In this document: piece by piece, positions 17,590-26,373 of the stretch
How positions within the stretch are numbered: position 1 is the first letter of the stretch
Layout of the letters: each line of letters begins with the position of its first letter
From: Microbacteriaceae bacterium VKM Ac-2855
Lineage (GTDB): Bacteria; Actinomycetota; Actinomycetes; Actinomycetales; Microbacteriaceae
NCBI GenBank assembly: GCA_013204985.1
Contig: JABMLG010000005.1
Coordinates: 62,001 to 126,000, forward strand
Length of the DNA: 64,000 bases
Reading direction: 5' to 3'
The notes under the pieces: generated by a model
Told to the model about the DNA's origin: nothing
The model's database searches: none
What the model saw: the letters and a program-made list of their open reading frames with translations, nothing else
Program-made: the position numbers and the translations under genes

Positions 17590-17608
17590 TTAGGGTAGCC
17601 GATCCTAA
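17590..17608. promoter_or_regulatory. DtxR/IdeR-type iron box over a leaderless promoter
   Basis: TTAGGGTAGCCGATCCTAA resembles the 19-bp consensus TTAGGTTAGGCTAACCTAA. On the minus strand it contains a TACCCT -10, 7 bases before the GTG of the binding protein. Iron-loaded DtxR/IdeR would block this promoter. Confidence 0.8.
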
Positions 17609-17609
17609 G

Positions 17610-18419
17610 TTACGAAGCGACACCAACGGGTTCGACCGGCACGATCAGCGGGGTACCGCTGCTCGGATCCGGGATCACCATCGCGTCCAGGTCGAAGGCG
17701 GCCCGGAGCGTCTCGGGCGTCAGCACCTGCCACGGCGTCCCGTCGGCGAGCACACGCCCCTCACCCACCACGATCAGCCGGTCGGAGAAGCGACCCGCGA
17801 GACTGAGATCGTGCAGCACCATCACCACGGTCGCGCCGCGCTCTCGATTGATCGAGCGGACGAGGCGCAGCACGTCGAGCTGGTGACTGAGGTCGAGGAA
17901 CGTGGTCGGCTCGTCGAGCAGGATCGTCGGCGCCTCCTGCGCCAGCACCAGCGCGATCCAGGCGCGCTGCAACTGGCCGCCCGAGAGCGAGCCCGAATCC
18001 CGATCCGCCAGCTCCAGCAAGCCGGTCGCCGCGAGCGCCGTGTCGACGACGATGCTGTCGTTCGGCGTCCACGGCCGCAGCAGGCTCTGGTGCGGATGCC
18101 GTCCGCGCGAGACGAGATCGCGCACGCTGGTCGCGGAGGGCGTGAGCGGCTTCTGCGGCAGGATCGCCAGGCGCCGCGCCACCTCGCGGGTGGCCAGCGA
18201 GCGGATGGGCCGCCCATCCATCTCGATACTGCCGCCGCTCGGTGCCAGCAGCCGGCCGAACGCCTTGAGCAGGGTCGACTTGCCGCTGCCGTTCGCGCCG
18301 ATCAGCGTGGTCACCTCGCCCCGCTCGATCCGCAGATCGAGGCCTTCGAAGATCGCGGCGCGATCGTACGACAAGGTGGCGCCGCGCGCCTCCAAGGCCG
18401 CGATGGTGTCAGTGCTCAT
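17610..18419 (-). CDS. iron-siderophore ABC transporter ATPase
   Basis: 269 residues, FepC/FecE type. Walker A GANGSGKST, Q-loop in ILPQKPLTPS, signature LSGGQLQRAW, Walker B TILLDEPT, and H-switch VLHDLSLAG are all present. The ATG overlaps the stop of the preceding permease gene (ATGA). It powers import of ferric siderophore through the two permeases. Ends 25 bases before the binding-protein gene. Confidence 0.95.
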   Translation of the reverse strand: MSTDTIAALEARGATLSYDRAAIFEGLDLRIERGEVTTLIGANGSGKSTLLKAFGRLLAPSGGSIEMDGRPIRSLATREVARRLAILPQKPLTPSATSVRDLVSRGRHPHQSLLRPWTPNDSIVVDTALAATGLLELADRDSGSLSGGQLQRAWIALVLAQEAPTILLDEPTTFLDLSHQLDVLRLVRSINRERGATVVMVLHDLSLAGRFSDRLIVVGEGRVLADGTPWQVLTPETLRAAFDLDAMVIPDPSSGTPLIVPVEPVGVAS

Positions 18420-19477
18420 GCGAGGCTCTCCCGTTCCTTGCGCCGAGTCAGCAGCCAGATCAGGTACGGCGCGCCGACGATCGCCGTGATGATGCCCACC
18501 GGGACCTCCCCGGGCAGCACGCCGCGCGACAACGCGTCGCCGGCGGTCACGATGAAGGCCCCCATCAGCGCCGAGGCGAGCAACGGAGGCCGCCCGGTCT
18601 TGGCGAGGCGGCGGGCGATCTGCGGAGCGACGAAGGCGACGAACTCGATCGGCCCGCTCGCCGAGACCGCCGCTGCGGTGAGCAGGACGGCGCAGACCAC
18701 AACGATCACGCGGTGCCGCTGCACGGCGACCCCGAGGCCGGTCGACAACTCGTCGCCGAGCTGGCTGATGTCGAGGCTGCTCGACTGCAGCACAGCGATC
18801 GGTGTGATGACGACCAGCGCCACCAGCACCGGCCAGACACTCGCCCACGAGATTCCGGAGAGGCTGCCCACCAGCCACTGCGCAGCGGCGGTGGCCTCGG
18901 TGATCTTCGCCCGTGCGATCAGGTAGCTGGTGACGCCCGTGAGCGCGGCGGTGGCGCCGATGCCGATCAGGATCATCCGGTAGCTGTCCACACCGCCGCG
19001 CCACGACAGCGCGTAGAGCGCTGTCGCGGTGATCAGCGCGCCGAGGGCCGCCACCGCGGGCAGGCCGAGCGTGAGGGCGCCGGCGCCGATCGCGTAGCTG
19101 CCGCCGAAGAGAACGATCGCCGAGACGGCGCCGAGACTGGCGCCCGAGGTGACGCCGAGGATGTCGGGCGTGGCCAGCGGATTGCGGGCGAAGGTCTGCG
19201 TGAGTGCGCCGGCGAGCCCGAGGGCGGCGCCCACGGCGATACCGCCCGCGACCCGGGGCAGGCGCAGGTCGAAGACGATGAGCTCCTGCGCCGCGGTTCC
19301 GCCGCCGAGCAGCGTGCGCACCACATCCGGCACGGTGAGCGACGAGGAGCCGGCGACGATTCCGAGCACGGCGACCGCGATCACCGCGATCAGGCAGGCG
19401 ACGGTGGCGGTGACGACGCGACCCCGCCACAGCCTGCCGAACAGCCGGTGACCGTCGGGCCGCACGACCGCGGTCAC
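18416..19477 (-). CDS. iron-siderophore ABC transporter permease (second subunit)
   Basis: 353 residues, FecCD family, with nine to ten predicted membrane helices. RNPLATPDILGVTSGASLGA and the cytoplasmic GPIEFVAFVAPQIAR loop are typical of this family and contact the ATPase. The GTG start overlaps the TGA of the first permease (GTGA). The hydrophilic N-terminal extension of about 20 residues is usual for FepG-like subunits. Confidence 0.93.
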   Translation of the reverse strand: MTAVVRPDGHRLFGRLWRGRVVTATVACLIAVIAVAVLGIVAGSSSLTVPDVVRTLLGGGTAAQELIVFDLRLPRVAGGIAVGAALGLAGALTQTFARNPLATPDILGVTSGASLGAVSAIVLFGGSYAIGAGALTLGLPAVAALGALITATALYALSWRGGVDSYRMILIGIGATAALTGVTSYLIARAKITEATAAAQWLVGSLSGISWASVWPVLVALVVITPIAVLQSSSLDISQLGDELSTGLGVAVQRHRVIVVVCAVLLTAAAVSASGPIEFVAFVAPQIARRLAKTGRPPLLASALMGAFIVTAGDALSRGVLPGEVPVGIITAIVGAPYLIWLLTRRKERESLA

Positions 19478-20475
19478 AGCGTGGCCAGCTTCCCGCGGCG
19501 CACGATGGCGATGAAGGCGATGCCGCCGAGCACGGTGAGCACCACGCCCACCGACACCTCGGCGTTACCGCCGATCATCCGCCCGACCGTGTCGCAGACG
19601 AGCAGAACGACCGCGCCCACCAGGCCGGATGCGGGAAGCAGCCAGTAGTGGTCGCCGCCGATCACCGAGCGGGCGACGTGCGGGGCGGTCAGGCCGACGA
19701 ATCCGATCGGCCCGGTGATCGCGACGGCGCTCGCCGTGAGGAGGGTGATCGCGGCCAGGCCCACCAGGCGCGCGCGGAGGAGGCTCTCGCCCAGCCCATG
19801 GGCGAGCTCGCTGCCCAGCTGCAGAGTGTTGAGCGAGCGGATGTTCGCTGCGGCGAAGACCATCCCGACACCGGCGAAGAGCAGGGCGGCATCGACGCCG
19901 GTCAGGGTGCGGCCCGAGAGCGAGCCGACGACCCAGATCCGGTAGGCCGCGAGGGTCGTCTGGTCCGAGAGCACGAGGAAGGAGGTGAGTGCCACGAGCA
20001 GCGCGGAGACGGCGGTTCCGGCGATCGCGAGGGGGACGGGGCTGGAGAGTCCGCGACCGAGGGCGGCGACCGAGAAGACCACGACGCTCGCGACGGTGGC
20101 GCCCGCGAGCGCGAGCCACAGGGTGGTGAGGATGGAGCTGGTGCCGAGCACGTAGACGCCGATCACGACGGCGAGGCTCGCGCCGGCCGAGACCCCGAAG
20201 ATGCCCGGATCGGCGAGCGGATTGCGGGTCTGTCCCTGCATCACAGCGCCGGCGACGCCGAGGCAGAACCCGACGAGGAGGCCGAGTACCGTGCGCGGCA
20301 CGCGTGAGCCCCAGACGACCGCGCCGGTGTCGCGCGTCGGGTCGAACAGGCCGGTGAACACCGCGGTCGGGCTGATCAGGTTGCTGCCGAGCATCAGGCT
20401 GACGAACGCGACGGCCAGGACCGCGCCCGCCAGTGCGAGCAGCACGAGCGGTCGGCGAGCGGATGATCGAAGCAC
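19474..20475 (-). CDS. iron-siderophore ABC transporter permease (first subunit)
   Basis: 333 residues, FecCD family with multiple membrane helices; TRNPLADPGIFGVSAGASLA and GPIGFVGLTAPHVAR are the family signatures. First gene of the operon. The GTG start lies six bases after a TACGCT -10, itself inside a DtxR-type box, so the mRNA is probably leaderless. Forms the heterodimeric pore with the next gene product. Confidence 0.93.
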   Translation of the reverse strand: MLRSSARRPLVLLALAGAVLAVAFVSLMLGSNLISPTAVFTGLFDPTRDTGAVVWGSRVPRTVLGLLVGFCLGVAGAVMQGQTRNPLADPGIFGVSAGASLAVVIGVYVLGTSSILTTLWLALAGATVASVVVFSVAALGRGLSSPVPLAIAGTAVSALLVALTSFLVLSDQTTLAAYRIWVVGSLSGRTLTGVDAALLFAGVGMVFAAANIRSLNTLQLGSELAHGLGESLLRARLVGLAAITLLTASAVAITGPIGFVGLTAPHVARSVIGGDHYWLLPASGLVGAVVLLVCDTVGRMIGGNAEVSVGVVLTVLGGIAFIAIVRRGKLATL

Positions 20476-20479
20476 CGTG

Positions 20480-20498
20480 TAAGCGTAGCCTCACCTAA
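20480..20498. promoter_or_regulatory. DtxR/IdeR-type iron box at the siderophore operon start
   Basis: TAAGCGTAGCCTCACCTAA; on the minus strand it begins TTAGGTGAGGCTA, and 15 of 19 positions match the consensus. It overlaps the -10 of the permease gene and also the stop codon of the upstream glycosyltransferase gene (20495-20497). Confidence 0.78.
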
Positions 20499-21679
20499 CG
20501 CGCCTCCGCGCCCGCGGCGGCGCCGAGCCCCACGTCCTCCTGCGAGGGACCCCTCCTCGGTTCGAGGGCGCCCCCGAGCGGGGCGCCCTCGAACCGGGAA
20601 GGGGTCCCTCGCAGGGAAGCGTCGGCGGGCGGGGCGGTGGGGTGCTGCCGGGCGGCGGGGTGCCGCGCGGCGGATGCGGGGAGCCGGCGGGCGAAGACGA
20701 ACGCGCGTTGCGCGGCGAAGCCCAGCACGTACAGCCCCACCTCGGTGACGAGTTTGGCGGCGAGCAGCGGCACCCCCGCGCCGGTGAGCGCGAGCAGGGC
20801 GACGTAGTTCGCGGCGAGCAGGCCCAGCGCGAGGGCGGCGTACCGCAGTGCATCCGTGCGCATCCGCCCGCCGGCACCGAAGACCAGACGCCGGTTCACC
20901 ACGAAGTTAGCGCTCGCGCTCACCAGCCGCGCGCCGATCACGCCGGCCAGCAGCGAGCCGGTCACCGCCGAGATCAGCTGGAGCAGCGCGAGGTCGAGGA
21001 GGAACGAGCCGAACGACGCCGCGACGTACCGCAGCAGCGGCCGCAGCACACGAACCGAGTCGACGAGCGGCCGGAAGTGCGAGGACGCATTGTGCTCCAG
21101 GTACACCGTTTCGACGGTGATCTCGGAGATGCGATCGGGCGCCGCCAGCAGCATCGCCAGCTCGTAGTCGAAGCGCTCGCCGCCGATCCGCAGCAGTTCC
21201 GGCATCATCCGCTGCGGGAAACCGCGCAGACCCGTCTGGGTGTCGTGCACGCTCACCCCCGTCGCCAGGCGGAAGGCGGCGCGCGCGACGGTGTTGCCGA
21301 CGCGACTGCGCAGCGGCACGTCGCCCGAGAAGCGGCGCCCGCCGAGCACCATCGCGTCACCTCCGCGCACGCGTTCGGCGACCCGGAGTATGTCGGCCAC
21401 CCGATGCTGCCCGTCGCTGTCCGCCGTCACCACGTCGTCTCCGCCGAGTGCGATCGCGCGGGCGAAGCCGGTTTTGAGGGCGTGCCCCTTGCCCTGGTTG
21501 TGCGGGTAGCCGATCACCTCGGCACCCGCCGCGAGCGCCGCGGCGAACACGCCGGAGTAGGCGGATCCGCTGCCGTCGTCGACGACGAGGACGTACAGCG
21601 ACGGATCCGCCCGCAGCGCCTCGCGGACAAGAGCGGGCAGGGCCGCATCGGGCTCGTAGGCGGGGATCAGCAGGATCAC
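20495..21679 (-). CDS. family 2 glycosyltransferase fused to a GtrA-like membrane domain
   Basis: 394 residues. The N-terminal domain (about 1-215) is a GT2 enzyme of the dolichyl-phosphate-mannose-synthase type: LIPAYEPDAAL, VVDDGSGS, HNQGKGHALKTG, TADSDGQH. The C-terminal part (about 225-345) has four membrane helices with ARLVSASANFVVNRRLVF, the GtrA signature. It probably transfers a sugar from a nucleotide donor to a lipid carrier and flips or anchors it. The last 50 residues are low-complexity, and about 26 of them (SLRGTPSRFEGAPLGGALEP and onwards) are encoded by palindrome A4. It starts 2 bases after the phosphodiester glycosidase stop, so the two form an operon. Confidence 0.88.
   Translation of the reverse strand: MILLIPAYEPDAALPALVREALRADPSLYVLVVDDGSGSAYSGVFAAALAAGAEVIGYPHNQGKGHALKTGFARAIALGGDDVVTADSDGQHRVADILRVAERVRGGDAMVLGGRRFSGDVPLRSRVGNTVARAAFRLATGVSVHDTQTGLRGFPQRMMPELLRIGGERFDYELAMLLAAPDRISEITVETVYLEHNASSHFRPLVDSVRVLRPLLRYVAASFGSFLLDLALLQLISAVTGSLLAGVIGARLVSASANFVVNRRLVFGAGGRMRTDALRYAALALGLLAANYVALLALTGAGVPLLAAKLVTEVGLYVLGFAAQRAFVFARRLPASAARHPAARQHPTAPPADASLRGTPSRFEGAPLGGALEPRRGPSQEDVGLGAAAGAEAR
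20539..20615. repeat. family A nested palindrome, copy A4, inside a coding sequence
   Basis: Outer CCTGCGAGGGACCCC and GGGGTCCCTCGCAGG with inner CGGTTCGAGGGCGCC and GGCGCCCTCGAACCG, the same inner type as A1. Translated as part of the glycosyltransferase C-terminus. Confidence 0.85.
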
Positions 21680-21681
21680 GA

Positions 21682-22623
21682 TCAGCCGCCGATGAACAGG
21701 ATGTCGGAGGTGCCGCGTTCCTGACCCGTGCCCAGCGGCTTGTTCACCAGCGCGCCGTTGAAGTACATCGTCGACGAGCCGCCGCCATCGAGGTTGTAGG
21801 CGGTGGTCGCACCGAGTTGCACGAAGATCGCCGCCAGGCCGGGCAGGGTGACGCCCTTGCTGTACCCGGCGCTGCGGCCGTCGACCACGACGAAGACCAG
21901 GTGATTGTCGCCGATCACCCCGATTCCGGTGCGGGGCTGCTCACCTTGGATCGAGTGGTTGCCGAAGTTGGTGTCGACCTCGACGGACTCGATCCCCGCG
22001 ACGATCGCACCGTTCTCGACGACGGCGGGCCCGAACGAGAGCGTGTTCCAGACGCCGGCGGCGAGCAGCGTCGCCGCATCCGTCGCCGTCTCGTCGTAGA
22101 CCTCGACGCGACCGTCGAGGGAGAACGCGAGGCCCTGCCGGACGCCGGAGTCGCGGTAGCTCACGCCGTTGCGGATCACGATGCCGGTGTCGCGGAAGCC
22201 GTAATAGTCGCCGTTGATCGCGAAGATCGCAGCGTTGTCCTGCGCGATGGCGGAGGTCGTCTCGATGATGTTCTCGCCGAACCGGTTGTCGGCGAAGGCC
22301 GATTGCAGCACGGTCGCATCCGACACGGTCACGTCGGCGACGTAGTACGTGACGGTATCGGATCCGCTGCCGGTGACGACGGTCGAGATCCGGATGCCGG
22401 CATCGTCCGAGCTGTAGCTGGTCGCGGTGGTGACGGCGTTCGAGGTGTCGACGGTCGTCGCGTCGGTCGTGGCGTTCTCGGCCTGGTACGCGTCGACGTC
22501 GGCGACCTCGACGTGCTCGATGACGAAACGGTCGAGCGCCCAGGCCGCGCCGCCGCCGACGACGGCGGTGAGGGCCGCGGCCCCGCCGATGATGAACCGC
22601 CTGCGCGGGATGTTCGTACTCAT
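21682..22623 (-). CDS. exported phosphodiester glycosidase family protein
   Basis: 313 residues. The N-terminus has RRRFIIGGAAALTAVVGGGA, a twin-arginine-like signal or anchor, then a short Thr/Asp-rich spacer. The NAGPA/DUF2233-type catalytic domain follows: AIFAINGDYYGFRDTGIVIR, FVVVDGRSAGYSKG and NLDGGGSSTMYFNG with the conserved Asp and Gly-rich loop. Such proteins cleave sugar-1-phosphodiester bonds in envelope polysaccharides. It precedes the glycosyltransferase by 2 bases, suggesting joint work on a cell-surface glycan. ATG start with GGAG upstream. Confidence 0.88.
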   Translation of the reverse strand: MSTNIPRRRFIIGGAAALTAVVGGGAAWALDRFVIEHVEVADVDAYQAENATTDATTVDTSNAVTTATSYSSDDAGIRISTVVTGSGSDTVTYYVADVTVSDATVLQSAFADNRFGENIIETTSAIAQDNAAIFAINGDYYGFRDTGIVIRNGVSYRDSGVRQGLAFSLDGRVEVYDETATDAATLLAAGVWNTLSFGPAVVENGAIVAGIESVEVDTNFGNHSIQGEQPRTGIGVIGDNHLVFVVVDGRSAGYSKGVTLPGLAAIFVQLGATTAYNLDGGGSSTMYFNGALVNKPLGTGQERGTSDILFIGG

Positions 22624-22926
22624 GTCTCCGACGATGCGCGCCGCGGCTACGCGAACGGCATGCGGCGGGCGCGACCGCGCGGGGAGAACCCTATGAGCCG
22701 TCGGAGGGGGACGAGTCGTCGGAGCGAGTCGAGTCGTCGGAGCGAGTCGAGTCGTCGGAGCGAGTCGGGCCTTGTCAGGGAATGCAGTCGATCCGCCGCC
22801 GCGAGCCCGATCGAGCGCCGAAGAAGTGCATCCAGCTTCAGATCCTGACACCCCACCCGGCGTGGGGCTCCGCTACGGTGGCGGCAGGGGCGGGTCCGCA
22901 CCACCTCGCCCGAGAAAGGCCTCGCC
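22624..22926. other. intergenic region between divergent genes
   Basis: 303 bases. Contains the 18-bp triplicate at 22713-22766, a small hairpin CCCCAC-CCGGC-GTGGGG just before the next gene, and a TACGGT -10 candidate (22874-22879) for the Pr6Pr gene. No coding region recognised. Confidence 0.5.
22713..22766. repeat. three perfect tandem copies of an 18-bp unit
   Basis: GAGTCGTCGGAGCGAGTC repeated three times without a mismatch, in the gap between divergent genes. Confidence 0.9.
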
Positions 22927-23601
22927 ATGCGCATCCTCTTCGTTGTGACGCGGGCGGCGATCGCCCTCGCCATCCTGGCCGCCATCGTCGGTCAGCTGAT
23001 CGTGAGCCTCGACTTCTGGCGCTCCCGCGGAGTCGAGAACATCGCCTCGAACGTCACGAATTTCTTCAGTTTCTTCACGATCGAGGCGAACATCCTCTCG
23101 ATGGTGGCGCTCCTGATCGGGGCGGGATTCCTGCTCGCGAACCGCGGGGATCCGCTCTGGTTCCAGGTGACCCGGGCGAGTGTTGTCACGTACATGGTGA
23201 CCACCGGCGTCGTCTACAATCTGCTGCTGCGCGGCATCGAGCTTCCGCAGGGGTCCACGGTGGGCTGGTCGAACGAGATCCTGCACGTGGTCGCGCCGCT
23301 GTATCTCTTGCTCGACTGGCTCTTCGCGCCGGGGCGCAAGCCGCTCTCGTTCCGAACGGTCTGGATCGTGATCGTCTTCCCGATCGTCTGGGCCGTCTAC
23401 ACGCTCGTGCGCGGGCCGCTCGTCGACGACCAGGTGTACGGCAACGACTACTGGTACCCGTATCCGTTCCTCAACCCGAATATCGCCCCGACCGGGTATT
23501 TCTCGGTCGCGTTCTACATCGTGCTGATCAGCGCGATCATCTCGCTCGCCGGGCTCGGGGTGGTCTGGGTCTCGCGCCGCCGAGCCGTAGCGAAGGCGTG
23601 A
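22927..23601 (+). CDS. Pr6Pr family membrane protein
   Basis: 224 residues with six predicted membrane helices. FFSFFTIEANILSMVALLIG and DWLFAPGRKPLSFRTVWIVI, followed by YWYPYPFLNPN, match the Pr6Pr/FAR-17a/AIG1-like family, whose eukaryotic members act on fatty acid esters. A conserved His in NEILHVVAPLYLLLDW fits the proposed catalytic position. Start ATG with GAGAAAGGCC upstream. No operon partner; the bacterial function is not established. Confidence 0.8.
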   Translation: MRILFVVTRAAIALAILAAIVGQLIVSLDFWRSRGVENIASNVTNFFSFFTIEANILSMVALLIGAGFLLANRGDPLWFQVTRASVVTYMVTTGVVYNLLLRGIELPQGSTVGWSNEILHVVAPLYLLLDWLFAPGRKPLSFRTVWIVIVFPIVWAVYTLVRGPLVDDQVYGNDYWYPYPFLNPNIAPTGYFSVAFYIVLISAIISLAGLGVVWVSRRRAVAKA

Positions 23602-23707
23602 CGGCCAGCACTCTGCCACCGGATTCGGAGCGGATGGCCACCTGCGGCTGATCGACTGAAGGTCAGGGCTCAACGGTGTGCCGCCCGCCGCCGAGAGGAG
23701 CCCGCCC

Positions 23708-24811
23708 GTGAGCCCCACCCGCACGAGCACCACCACGACCACGACATCGACGTCGTCCGCCCACGGGCCGCACCTCTCGGGGCTCGGTCTGCCCCTGATC
23801 CTGCTGATCGTCGCCACTCCGCTGGCCTGGTTCCTGCTCTCACCCGCCGCCGCGTTCGCCCTGATCGCGCTCACCGTACTCGAGCTGGCGATGGCCGCCG
23901 ACTCCTCCGTTCCGATGGCCGGCATCGCCGGTCGCTTGCACTCGCCGGCCCGCCGCCTGTTTCTTTCCATCGGTCTGGTCGCGGGTGTGCTGGCGATGCG
24001 CATCCTGCTGCCGCCCGCCGCCGTCGCGGTCGCCACCGACGAGTCGCCGCGCGATGCAGCGGCCGAGGCCGTGCTGCAACCTGCTCTCTTCGCCGAGCAC
24101 CTCGCCTCAGCACGACCGGGCCTGGCGGCGTTCGGCGCCGTCTTCATCGGGCTCGTCTTCGCCGAATACCTCTTCAATGTCGATCGTCTGCAGCGTCGCC
24201 CGTGGCTCGGCCGCGTGGAGGCGGTGCTCGCGAGTACGCGTCGCCCACGAGCGGCCGGACTCACCCTCGCCGTCGTCGCTTCGACCGTGATGACGGTGCT
24301 CGCGGATGCCTCCATCCGTGTCGAGGTCGCGATCGCCGCGTCGATCGGGATCGTGTTCTACCTCGCGGTGAAGGCACTGGCCGCCTGGGCCAAGCGCGAT
24401 CCCGACTCCGGGATGCGCCTGCACGTGTACGCCGCGACCGTGGTGTTCGAGCGCGGCCTCACCGTTTTTATGCTGTTCGAGATCCTCGACGGCGTGTACA
24501 CGCTCTCGAGCACCGACACCGGCTTGGGCTACCTCGAGCAGGCCGCCGTCGCCGCCGTGGGCGTGGGCATCGGCGCCGTCTTCCTCGCCCGTCTCACGGC
24601 GCGGGTCGACGCCGCGAAGGGCCTCACCCGCCTCCGCTACCTCAAGGCGGGCGCAGCCTATGTGCTCGGCGTGCTGTCGCTGCTGCTGTGGGCGAGCCTC
24701 GTCGTGACGATCCCGGGCGCCGTGGCCGGCTGGTTCGGCACCGTCATCATCGTCGCGGCGCTGCTGAGCTCGCTGCCGCGGTGGCGGCGGATGCGGCGGG
24801 CGCGGGTGTGA
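23708..24811 (+). CDS. DUF475/TerC-like integral membrane protein
   Basis: 367 residues; a disordered Thr/Ser-rich N-terminus, then about nine membrane helices. LTVLELAMAADSSVPMAGIA and LFEILDGVYTLSSTDTGLGY carry acidic residues inside helices, as in the DUF475/TerC superfamily, which is linked to metal-ion export or metalation of exported proteins. The family's usual EISLSFDN motif is altered to ELAMAADSS, so this is a divergent member. The GTG at 23708 is preceded by GAGAGGAG (9 bases), which decides the start over an upstream in-frame ATG. Confidence 0.65.
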   Translation: MSPTRTSTTTTTTSTSSAHGPHLSGLGLPLILLIVATPLAWFLLSPAAAFALIALTVLELAMAADSSVPMAGIAGRLHSPARRLFLSIGLVAGVLAMRILLPPAAVAVATDESPRDAAAEAVLQPALFAEHLASARPGLAAFGAVFIGLVFAEYLFNVDRLQRRPWLGRVEAVLASTRRPRAAGLTLAVVASTVMTVLADASIRVEVAIAASIGIVFYLAVKALAAWAKRDPDSGMRLHVYAATVVFERGLTVFMLFEILDGVYTLSSTDTGLGYLEQAAVAAVGVGIGAVFLARLTARVDAAKGLTRLRYLKAGAAYVLGVLSLLLWASLVVTIPGAVAGWFGTVIIVAALLSSLPRWRRMRRARV

Positions 24812-24958
24812 GGCGTCGGATGTGAGACGTCGGGCCCGGATGGTCGGGCCTCACGCGTCGGCCCGGACCGTCGGGCCTCGAGCGTCGGGCCCGAGACACC
24901 GGCGCCGATCTGCCGTCAACGACTGCCACGCGAGCCGCAGACCCGGCACACTGCTGGG

Positions 24959-25558
24959 ATGCAGCTGTATTCCGCGTCGCCCGTCGCTCGTGCCCGTCAG
25001 CTGAGCGCCGATGTGCTCGCGCTCGCCTCGATCGTCGGATTCGGGGCTCTCGGCAGCACGGTCGGTGCGCTGATCGGCAGCACCGCCGCGTTGGGGCGCG
25101 GGCTCGCGGATGCTGGCGAGGGCTTCGAGGGCACGATGACGGATGCGTCCAGCGCGCTGGCGGGCATCCCTCTGCTCGGGTCGGCGGCCTCGACTCCCTT
25201 CAGCCAGGCGGGCGCGGCCGGTGCGACGCTGGCCCAGGCCGGCCGCGATCAGCAATCACTGATCGAGACGGTCGCCTGGATCATCGGCCTGCTGATCGCG
25301 CTCGTCCCGATCGCGGTCGTCCTGCTGGTCTGGTTGCGCCGCCGGATCGGGTTCGCGCGGCGCGCCGCATCCGCTCGTCGTCTCGCTGCCGCGCCCGGCG
25401 GTCGCGATCTGCTGGCGCTGCGCGCGCTGAGCAGCGTCGAGCCGCGCATCCTGCTCGCTCTCGATACGGACGTCGCCGCGCGCTGGCGGGATGCGGATCC
25501 GCAGACGGTCGACGCGCTGGCCGCTCTCGCGCTGCGCGAGGCGGGCGTGACGCGCTGA
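24959..25558 (+). CDS. hypothetical two-helix membrane protein
   Basis: 199 residues. Predicted helices at about 18-40 and 104-126 enclose a Gly/Ala-rich external loop (DAGEGFEGTMTDASSALAG); the C-terminal 70 residues are cytoplasmic and Arg/Ala-rich. I recognise no domain. CACACT lies six bases before the ATG, so the gene is probably leaderless. The preceding gap (24812-24958) is filled with short CGTCGGGCC repetitions. Similar proteins are frequent orphans in Microbacteriaceae; function unknown. Confidence 0.7.
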   Translation: MQLYSASPVARARQLSADVLALASIVGFGALGSTVGALIGSTAALGRGLADAGEGFEGTMTDASSALAGIPLLGSAASTPFSQAGAAGATLAQAGRDQQSLIETVAWIIGLLIALVPIAVVLLVWLRRRIGFARRAASARRLAAAPGGRDLLALRALSSVEPRILLALDTDVAARWRDADPQTVDALAALALREAGVTR

Positions 25559-25628
25559 GGGCGCTCACGCACTCCGGCGCCGGATGCAATCCCTGCTGCG
25601 CGGCGGCGGGTACTGCTTATCTGGGAGC

Positions 25629-25964
25629 ATGCGACGCATCATCTACGACGGCAATGCCCTGGTCACCAGTGTCTCGGTGGCCGACGCCGTCATCGCCTAT
25701 GCGGCGGAGGTGATCCGCCTGGGTACGAGTTCGACCGTCGATATCCCGGTGCTCGAGTCGAACGGCACGATCCTGCAGCACACCATCCTCATCGGTCCGG
25801 CGACCCAGCTCGAAGTCGTCGACATCGACGGCGAATCCGCTGCCGTGTCGGAGGACGACTTCGAGATGCCGGCCTTTGCGCCGCTGCTCTCGGTCGGGGC
25901 TCCCGTGCACTCCGCCGCGCACGACGACCTCGCTCCCGGTATGGGCGACGATCTGCACGATTAG
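25629..25964 (+). CDS. small conserved hypothetical protein
   Basis: 111 residues, soluble and acidic (about pI 4 by composition). It starts MRRIIYDGNALVTSVSVADA and has LESNGTILQHTILIGPATQL, which looks like a small beta-rich fold. TTATCT lies six bases before the ATG with GGGAG between, so either leaderless or a very short leader. Its stop codon overlaps the stop of the convergent next gene by 4 bases. Function unknown. Confidence 0.65.
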   Translation: MRRIIYDGNALVTSVSVADAVIAYAAEVIRLGTSSTVDIPVLESNGTILQHTILIGPATQLEVVDIDGESAAVSEDDFEMPAFAPLLSVGAPVHSAAHDDLAPGMGDDLHD

Positions 25965-26266
25965 GGTTCGGTCGGCTCCGGCATCATCGTCAGCTCGCCG
26001 TGCAGGCTCGCGGCCTCGAGCATCTGCTCGACCCAGGCGCGATTCAGTCTCTGACGCGACCGCTCGCGGAAGCGGAACTGCATCGCGATCGCCGGATGCA
26101 CCCAGATCGAACTGCGGCCGTGACCGTGGCGCTCAGGCTCGGTCCATGCCAGTGAGAACGACTCGGAGCGGCGCAGCTTCGCCAGAACGGCGACCTTGAG
26201 ATGCGCGAGCTCGCGTTCTCCGAACTCGACCTCCAGTCGTTGCGGGCCGTAGATCAGAGTCGCCAT
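25961..26266 (-). CDS. DUF7882-like small protein
   Basis: 101 residues. MATLIYGPQRLEVEFGEREL then AHLKVAVLAKLRRSESFSLA, and RSSIWVHPAIAMQFRFRE, fit a short actinobacterial family once mis-annotated as ATP-dependent DNA ligase; there is no ligase motif (no KxDG). AAAGGA upstream of the ATG is a good ribosome site. The stop overlaps that of the convergent upstream gene. Cytoplasmic; function unknown. Confidence 0.7.
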   Translation of the reverse strand: MATLIYGPQRLEVEFGERELAHLKVAVLAKLRRSESFSLAWTEPERHGHGRSSIWVHPAIAMQFRFRERSRQRLNRAWVEQMLEAASLHGELTMMPEPTEP

Positions 26267-26373
26267 CGGCGTCCTTTCGCGTCGAACCGCGCGAACTCTT
26301 CGGCAGCGGTTTCGTCACCGTATCGACGCAGGCGTCGCGAGCCGAAATCCGCGGAGGGGCGGTTGACAGCGGC

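Noticed and set aside
25961-26266. ATP-dependent DNA ligase annotation for the 101-residue protein
   Set aside because: No KxDG nucleotidyl motif or other ligase features; length far too short.
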